Assembly: GCA_036558305.1 (NCBI GenBank)
Contig: DATBFX010000113.1
Coordinates: 1 to 18,316, forward strand
DNA length: 18,316 bases
Direction: 5' to 3'
Source: DATBFX01 sp036558305
Lineage (GTDB): Bacteria; Chloroflexota; Chloroflexia; Thermomicrobiales; UBA6265
Below the pieces are notes generated by a model, which saw only the letters and a program-made list of their open reading frames with translations, made no database searches and was not told the DNA's origin. This document shows positions 13,651 to 18,316 of this stretch, in pieces (the first letter of the stretch is position 1; each line of letters opens with the position of its first letter). The position numbers and the translations under genes were made by a program.

Positions 13651-14846
13651 CCGGCGACGGGGTTCGCGGAGTCCGCGATCTTGGACGACAGGGAGACGAG
13701 ACGTTCCGCGGCAGCGCGGAGCGTCTCGTCTTTCTTGGCGAAGCAGAAACGGGCGAGGAGCGGGGCGCGGGCCGGGTCGAGGTAGAAGGCGGAGGGGGGG
13801 ATAGCCGCGACGCCGACCTCGGCGATCAGGAAGCGGCAAAACGCCGCATCGTCAGGAAAACCGAGTTCGGCGAGGTCGGCCATCAGGAAGTAGCTGCCGC
13901 CGATCGGCAGGGTGTGCAGACCGGCGGCGTGAAGGGCGTCGCGCAGGACGTCGCGGCGGTGGGTGTATTCGGCGCGGAGTCGATCGTAGTAACCGCGGTC
14001 GCCGGCGGTTTCGAAGGCGATCGCCATCGCCTCTTGGAAGGGGGTGGCGGTGGCGAAGGTGACGAACTGGTGGACGGCGCGGAGGGCGGCGTTGAGCGGG
14101 GCGGGACCGATCGCGTAGCCGATCTTCCAACCGGTCATGCTGAAGGTCTTGCCGGTCGAGTTGATCGTCAGGGTCCGCTCCCACATGCCGGGGAGGGTGG
14201 CAAGCGAGATGTGTCGCGCGTCGTCGAAGGTGATCCGATCGTAGACCTCGTCGGTGATGACGACGATGTCGCGCTCCCGGCAGAGGGCGGCGACGAGTTC
14301 GAGCTCCTCCCGCGCAAAGACTTTGCCGGTGGGGTTGTGGGGGGTGTTGAGGATGAGGGCGCGGGTACGCGGCGTGAAGGCGGCGCGTAGTTCATCGGGG
14401 ACGAAGGACCAGTCGGGGGGACGGAGGGTGACGGGGACGAGCCGGCCGCCGGCGAGCGTGGCGCTGGTCGGGTAGGAATCGTAGAAGGGCTCGAAGGAGA
14501 TCAATTCGTCGCCGGGACCGAGGAGGGCCTGGATGGCATCGAAGATCGCCTCGGTGGCGCCGCTGGTGACGGTGATCTCCTGGTCGGGGTCGACCTCCCG
14601 TCCGGTTTGGCGGGCCCAGGTGGCGGCCACGGCGCGGCGGAGCCGCGGCGCGCCGTGGCCGACCGCATACTGATTCAGATCGGCGTCGATCGCGGTCTTG
14701 GCGGCGTCCTTGACGAAATCGGGACCGGGGAAATCGGGGAACCCCTGGCCGAGGTTGACCGCACCGTGCTGGACGGCGAGGCGGCTCATCTCGGAGAAGA
14801 TCGAGGTGCCGAAACCGCGGATTCGCGGAGTGGCGTGGTTATCCAT
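13638..14846 (-). CDS. PLP-dependent class I/II aminotransferase
   Basis: A 402-residue fold-type I aminotransferase, closest in pattern to the methionine/kynurenine/glutamine aminotransferase group (YbdL/MtnE/KAT-like). Visible: NLGQGFPDFPGP near the N-terminus, NQYAVGHGAPRLRRAVA, SGATEAIF (PLP phosphate), NTPHNPTGKVF, ITDEVYDRI, the Schiff-base Lys233 in NSTGKTFSMTGWKIGY, and the C-terminal LARFCFAKKDETL with the carboxylate-binding Arg. The ATG at 14846 has GAGG 8 bp upstream. It starts only 17 bp after the end of the toxin-like gene, so it may be cotranscribed with it. The amino donor is not determined; alpha-keto acid exchange involving glutamine or methionine is the family norm. Confidence 0.92.
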   Translation of the reverse strand: MDNHATPRIRGFGTSIFSEMSRLAVQHGAVNLGQGFPDFPGPDFVKDAAKTAIDADLNQYAVGHGAPRLRRAVAATWARQTGREVDPDQEITVTSGATEAIFDAIQALLGPGDELISFEPFYDSYPTSATLAGGRLVPVTLRPPDWSFVPDELRAAFTPRTRALILNTPHNPTGKVFAREELELVAALCRERDIVVITDEVYDRITFDDARHISLATLPGMWERTLTINSTGKTFSMTGWKIGYAIGPAPLNAALRAVHQFVTFATATPFQEAMAIAFETAGDRGYYDRLRAEYTHRRDVLRDALHAAGLHTLPIGGSYFLMADLAELGFPDDAAFCRFLIAEVGVAAIPPSAFYLDPARAPLLARFCFAKKDETLRAAAERLVSLSSKIADSANPVAGYRA

Positions 14847-14863
14847 GTGTCGTCCTCACCTGA

Positions 14864-15304
14864 TCACCAGGTGCGCCGGGCAGTGAAGGTGCGTTCGCCC
14901 TCGTCGAGGACGCTATCCCAGTCGTCGCGGAGCGGTCGTACGTCGAGTTCGGCGACGAGGAAGCGCACCACCGATTCCAAAGAGACGCGCCCCGTGGGAA
15001 CATGATTCGTCCTCACGATTGTGACTGGACCCTGAGCGCCGTCGATGTGTAGATGGGGAAACTCGGGTTGACCTACCCTGCCGGGATGCCAGTGGAACGC
15101 TATGAGTTCCGACCGGTTCTGATTATGCACTTGGTAGAAGTAGTTGCGAGAACGTGCATACCAGTCGCGGTTGTCTCCCGCCTCTCGACCCAATTGGTAG
15201 GAGTGAAGAAACGAAAAGGCAAGATGGGATCGGCCCTGCAACGAAACGAATCGATCACTGAGTGTCCAGACGCCGACATCCTCGCTTCCGGAACGACTTC
15301 GCAC
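14864..15304 (-). CDS. Uncharacterised protein, possible toxin of a two-gene TA-like pair
   Basis: A 146-residue protein of a family I do not recognise by name. It has conserved-looking blocks: SRNYFYQVHNQNRSELIAFHWHPG, PEFPHLHID, then HVPTGRVSLESVVRFLVAEL and VRPLRDDW near the C-terminus. The repeated His residues (HWHPG, PHLHI) and aromatic strand recall small TumE/DUF6516-like toxins, but the match is impressionistic. I chose the GTG at 15304, with AAGGA 8 bp upstream; the longer open frame upstream is the shadow of the next gene. It lies 76 bp after the 71-residue partner and 17 bp before the aminotransferase. Toxin function is inference from size and pairing. Confidence 0.7.
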   Translation of the reverse strand: MRSRSGSEDVGVWTLSDRFVSLQGRSHLAFSFLHSYQLGREAGDNRDWYARSRNYFYQVHNQNRSELIAFHWHPGRVGQPEFPHLHIDGAQGPVTIVRTNHVPTGRVSLESVVRFLVAELDVRPLRDDWDSVLDEGERTFTARRTW

Positions 15305-15380
15305 GATCACCGTCCTTGAAACGCAGGAGATCGCCCTCTGCAACGGAGCAAGTGCCGCTGCTCGAGCCGCTGCCGGTGTC

Positions 15381-15596
15381 CTACCAAAGGTTGCCAAGGA
15401 GGGCCAGATACATAATGTCCGAGTGGTCGCCATCGTCGGCGATCGCGTCGTATTCGCCGGCGTTCCAGCGCCGCCGGAATTCGTCGGCGCCGATGCCGAG
15501 GAGTTCGCGCGCCATTCGGTCGAAAAAGTCGCGCGTCTCCTCAACCGTCAGTTCCTGGACCGGGGGCAGTTCGATGTCAGCCGTCGTCGCCATCAT
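15381..15596 (-). CDS. Small acidic protein, possible antitoxin of the TA-like pair
   Basis: A 71-residue acidic protein: an N-terminal LPPVQELTVEETRDFFDRMARELLGI helix, then ADEFRRRWNAGEYDAI and a C-terminal HSDIMYLALLGNLW. Small proteins with a GxxxEEFxRRWxAGEYD core and a closing L-A-L-L motif are common in high-GC bacteria directly before a gene like the one downstream, to my recollection. ATG codons at 15596 and 15593 are both possible; GAGGTGAAC precedes them. It has no DNA-binding motif that I can see. A TATAAT box lies about 17 bp upstream, so the leader is very short. Confidence 0.7.
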   Translation of the reverse strand: MMATTADIELPPVQELTVEETRDFFDRMARELLGIGADEFRRRWNAGEYDAIADDGDHSDIMYLALLGNLW

Positions 15597-15612
15597 GTTC
15601 ACCTCGTCGGCA

Positions 15613-15621
15613 ATTATAGCA
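15613..15621 (-). promoter_or_regulatory. Extended -10 promoter (TGCTATAAT) of the TA-like pair
   Basis: On the minus strand TGCTATAAT is a consensus extended -10. Transcription would start near 15606, only about 10 nt before the ATG, so the mRNA is nearly leaderless with GAGGTGAAC as its leader. No -35 is needed for such an element. Confidence 0.6.
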
Positions 15622-15638
15622 ACGGCCCCCACCCCCGG

Positions 15639-15664
15639 CCCCTCCCCCTACGTAGGGGGAGGGG
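15639..15664. terminator. Perfect 26-bp GC-rich palindrome, possible pepF terminator
   Basis: CCCCTCCCCCTAC (15639-15651) is followed directly by its exact reverse complement (15652-15664). It starts a few bases beyond the pepF stop on the minus strand and lies between pepF and the promoter of the TA-like pair. There is no T-tract, so an intrinsic terminator in the strict sense is uncertain. C-rich intergenic palindromes of this type are dispersed in many bacterial genomes. Confidence 0.55.
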
Positions 15665-15670
15665 AGCGCT

Positions 15671-17491
15671 CTATGCAAAGACGCCGGCGTCCACAAGCCG
15701 TGTCATTTCGCCGACGGTGTCGTCGAACTCGCGGAGGGCGGCGCGGACGGGTTCGGGGGTGGTGAGGTCGACGCCGGCGCGTTGGAGGAGGGGGAGGGAG
15801 TAGTCGGAACCGCCGGCGCGGAGCATGGTCAGGTAGCGGTCGGCGACCGGGGCGCCTTCGTCGCGGACGGCGCGGGCGAGGGCGACGGCGGCGGAGATGC
15901 CGGTGGCGTACTGGAAGACGTAGAAGGCGCGGTAGAAGTGGGGAACGCGGCTCCAGCCGAGCCGGGCGTACTCGTCGTTGAGGACGCCGGGCAGGTACGC
16001 ATCGGCGAGCTCGCCGTAGATGTCGTTGAGGGTTTCGAGGGTCAGGGGTTGGCCCGCTTCGGCGGCGGAGTGGGTGCGGTACTCGAATTCGGCGAACATG
16101 GTTTGGCGGAGCAAGGTGGCGTGGATCGTATCGGCGAAGCGGTTGAGGATGGCGAACCGGGTCGCGCCGTCGTCGGCAGGCGTCTCGCGCAGGAGGTGCC
16201 AGGTGAGGAGGACCTCGTTGACGGTGGAGGCGATCTCGGCGGTGAAGAGGGAGTAGCCGGCGTCGTGGAACGGTTGCGCGGCATCGGCGTAGAGACTGTG
16301 CATGGCATGACCGGCTTCGTGGGCGAGGGTGAAGACGTGGTCCTCCGTCCCGTTCCAGTTCATCAGGATCACGGGCGGTTTGCCGTAGACACCCGAGGAG
16401 TAGGCGCCGGAGCGTTTGCCCTTCGTCTCGTGCCAATCGACCCAGCGGGTGTCGAACCCGGCGGCAAGATCCCGAACATAGGCGGGGCCGAGCGGGTGGA
16501 GCGCGTCGAGGACGAGGGTGCGTGCCTCGGCGATGGTGTAGCGGCGCTCCGGTTGCGGCGCCAGGGGGACGTAGAGGTCGTAGGTGGCGAGGTCGTCGAG
16601 ACCGAGGAGACGGCGGCGGAGATCGAGGTACCGCGCGATCGCCGGTCGCGCCTCGCGGACGGCGGCGATGAGGCTGTCGTAGACCGATTCGGGGACGTTG
16701 TCGGCGAAGAGGGCGGCGGCGCGGGCCGAGGGGTGGTGGTGGGCACCGGCGTAGAAAGCGTCTTTGCGGACCGAGCCGGCGTGGAGTTGGGCCAGCGTGT
16801 GTTGGTGGGCGTGGTACTGGCCGACGAGCGCCTCGTAGGCGGCGCGGCGAATCTCGCGCTTTTTGCTTTCGATCAGGACCTGATAGCGGCCTTTGGTCAA
16901 CGCGATCGGCATCCCCTCGTCGTCCTGGACGACGCCGAAATCGAGGTCGACGTTGTCGAGGGCGTTGAAGGCATCGCGCGAGGTGCGGGCGACGTCGGCG
17001 TTCTGCGCGAGGAGTTCCTCGACCTCAACCGACCGGGTGTGCGGTCGGTGCCGGATCATGTCGTCGAGGAGATGCAGGTATGGGGCAAGAGCGGGATCGG
17101 CGAGGAAGGCATCCAGGCGTTGCGGATCGATCGCCATCACCTCGGGTTGGAAGAAGGCGAGCGCTTCCCCGGCCTCGATTGAGAGGGCGGTTGCCCGCTC
17201 GTACCGTGCCAACGCCCCGGCGTTCGCGGTATCCTCGTCTCTTCTGAGGAAGGCGTAGACGGCGAGGCGTTCCAGCGTCTGGCGGAGCGCCATCACGTCG
17301 TCGAGGGCGCGGCGGAGTCGTGCGGCCGATTCGCCGAGCGCACCGCGGTGGGCGATGGCGGTGGCGAGCAGGGCACGGACCTCGGCCGTGTCGGCTTCCC
17401 AGCGGTCGTCGTTCGCGTAAAGCGTCGAGAGGTCCCAGGTCTCCGCGACCGGGATGTCGGCGCGGGTGAGTTGTTCGGCTTGAGCGATCAA
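15671..17491 (-). CDS. pepF: Oligoendopeptidase F (M3 family zinc metallopeptidase)
   Basis: A 606-residue cytoplasmic M3 peptidase that cleaves oligopeptides of roughly 7-17 residues. The zinc site HEAGH is at 391-395 (FTLAHEAGHAMHS), with the third ligand Glu in the FTAEIASTVNE helix about 25 residues on. The C-terminal PHFYRAFYVFQYATGISAA and AGGSDYSLPLL segments are typical of PepF. The length matches the family. I chose TTG at 17491 because AGGAGG stands about 9 bp upstream and the family's N-terminus begins just after; the open frame continues upstream with no conserved content. It is divergent from the ABC permease gene. Confidence 0.93.
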   Translation of the reverse strand: MIAQAEQLTRADIPVAETWDLSTLYANDDRWEADTAEVRALLATAIAHRGALGESAARLRRALDDVMALRQTLERLAVYAFLRRDEDTANAGALARYERATALSIEAGEALAFFQPEVMAIDPQRLDAFLADPALAPYLHLLDDMIRHRPHTRSVEVEELLAQNADVARTSRDAFNALDNVDLDFGVVQDDEGMPIALTKGRYQVLIESKKREIRRAAYEALVGQYHAHQHTLAQLHAGSVRKDAFYAGAHHHPSARAAALFADNVPESVYDSLIAAVREARPAIARYLDLRRRLLGLDDLATYDLYVPLAPQPERRYTIAEARTLVLDALHPLGPAYVRDLAAGFDTRWVDWHETKGKRSGAYSSGVYGKPPVILMNWNGTEDHVFTLAHEAGHAMHSLYADAAQPFHDAGYSLFTAEIASTVNEVLLTWHLLRETPADDGATRFAILNRFADTIHATLLRQTMFAEFEYRTHSAAEAGQPLTLETLNDIYGELADAYLPGVLNDEYARLGWSRVPHFYRAFYVFQYATGISAAVALARAVRDEGAPVADRYLTMLRAGGSDYSLPLLQRAGVDLTTPEPVRAALREFDDTVGEMTRLVDAGVFA

Positions 17492-17594
17492 GAATTGTTC
17501 CCTCCTGTCACACCACGACGTCGGGGGAATGATACGGGTTTGGCCGGCGGCGATGGGCGCAAAGGTACGCCTTGATAGCAAGGAGCGTCACCGG

Positions 17595-18316
17595 ATGCGC
17601 GTCTACCTCGAACTCGCCCGGCGGTCGTTCCAGCGGCACCTGGCCTACCGGCAGGCGACGGTGGCGGGGATCTTTACGAATGCGGTCTTCGGGGTGCTGA
17701 TCGCCTCCGTCTATGGCGCGCTCTATCGGTCGCGGGGGACCGGTGAGTCGGTGGCCGGATTCGATCTGAGCGAAGCCTGGACGTACATCTGGATCGGCCA
17801 ATCCCTGCTGACGGTGATCGCGATCTGGGGATGGTGGGAGTTGGCGGCCTCGATCCAGAGCGGCGACGTCGTCGTCGACTTGATGAAACCGATCGACTTC
17901 TACGGGTTCTGGCTCAGCCGCGATCTCGGGCGGGCGGGCAGCCAGGTGTTGATGCGGTTCGTCCCCACCTTGACGATCGGGGCGCTCCTGTACGACCTGG
18001 TGCCGATGCCGTCGTTCGGGCGGTGGCTGGTGTTCGCCGTCAGCATCGCCCTCGCCGTCGTCGTCAGTTTCGCCTTTCGCTTCATCCTCAACGCTTCGGC
18101 GTTTTGGATGGTCGACGTCACCGGTGTCCGCACCATGGCCCTGTTCGCGACGAGTTTCCTTTCGGGTCTGCTCGTGCCGATCACGTTCTTCCCGCCCTGG
18201 TTGCAAACCATCGCCAACCTCCTCCCCTTTCGGACGTTCATCATGGTGCCGATCGAAGTCTTTCTCGGGCATGGGAGTGCGGTGAGGGCGATCGGGCTGG
18301 AGGTGTTCTGGGCGAT
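17595..18316 (+). CDS. ABC-2 type transporter permease subunit (truncated by window end)
   Basis: The start of an ABC-2 permease. The 240 visible codons begin MRVYLELARRSFQRHLAYR (ATG 17595, AAGGAG 9 bp upstream) and contain hydrophobic segments at about 22-45, 66-85, 115-135, 140-165 and 178-205. The pattern (an AWTYIWIGQSLL segment, then GDVVVDLMKPIDFY and FFPPWLQTIANLLPFRTF) matches the COG4587/COG3694 exporter permeases that pair with a DrrA-like ATPase. The ATPase and probably a second permease gene are expected downstream, outside the window. Export of a small molecule or antibiotic-like compound is a family-level guess. There is no stop codon within the window. Confidence 0.85.
   Translation, partial: MRVYLELARRSFQRHLAYRQATVAGIFTNAVFGVLIASVYGALYRSRGTGESVAGFDLSEAWTYIWIGQSLLTVIAIWGWWELAASIQSGDVVVDLMKPIDFYGFWLSRDLGRAGSQVLMRFVPTLTIGALLYDLVPMPSFGRWLVFAVSIALAVVVSFAFRFILNASAFWMVDVTGVRTMALFATSFLSGLLVPITFFPPWLQTIANLLPFRTFIMVPIEVFLGHGSAVRAIGLEVFWA

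Noticed and set aside
13059..14390. 443-codon plus-strand frame across the membrane-protein and aminotransferase genes
   Set aside because: Overlaps two well-supported genes and shows only low-complexity composition.
15782..17182. 466-codon plus-strand open frame opposite pepF
   Set aside because: Gly/Val/Glu-rich antisense shadow; pepF has HEAGH and full family length.

Overview
The window is GC-rich chromosomal DNA (about 65% GC by eye) with densely packed genes, several GTG/TTG starts and clear AAGGAG/GGAGG ribosome sites. The gene families suggest a Chloroflexota/Thermomicrobia-like or other high-GC free-living bacterium: a SufU-like Fe-S scaffold, DUF2851, DUF433/DUF5615, an SseA/CysA-type sulfurtransferase and PepF. 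That placement is inference; no rRNA or marker gene in the window fixes the taxon.

Layout. 1-444 is non-coding and holds two candidate structured RNA segments and a direct repeat. 445-2912 (+) is a probable operon of a two-domain sulfurtransferase, an Fe-S scaffold protein and a Gfo/Idh/MocA oxidoreductase. A palindromic dispersed repeat (2956-3066) precedes a DUF2851 gene (+). A convergent SDR dehydrogenase (-) and a divergent amidohydrolase/lactonase-like gene (+) follow. 6533-10036 alternates toxin-antitoxin (TA) genes with a glutamine-synthetase-family ligase: DUF433/DUF5615, the ligase, ParD/ParE copy 1, a frameshifted duplicate of the ligase's 3' end, and ParD/ParE copy 2 with its toxin broken by a stop codon. 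10184-12674 (+) encodes an Orn/Lys/Arg-type decarboxylase and an overlapping tandem-GNAT acetyltransferase. A near-ideal CRP/FNR-family operator precedes a six-segment membrane protein (12874-13650). On the minus strand lie a class I aminotransferase, a two-gene TA-like pair of uncharacterised families, and oligoendopeptidase F. The window ends in a truncated ABC-2 permease gene (+).

Themes. Three gene borders (1297-1362, 4483-4615, 5401-5546) carry inverted arrays of 7-bp tandem units. The unit sequence differs at each site but the architecture is the same, which looks like an uncharacterised repeat class. The ligase plus the basic-amino-acid decarboxylase suggest polyamine metabolism, and the SDR plus lactonase-like pair suggest oxidative sugar or sugar-acid catabolism; both are inferences from context. 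Four TA or TA-like modules occur within about 9 kb. The 96%-identical duplicate of the ligase tail beside much more diverged ParDE copies records a recent rearrangement.
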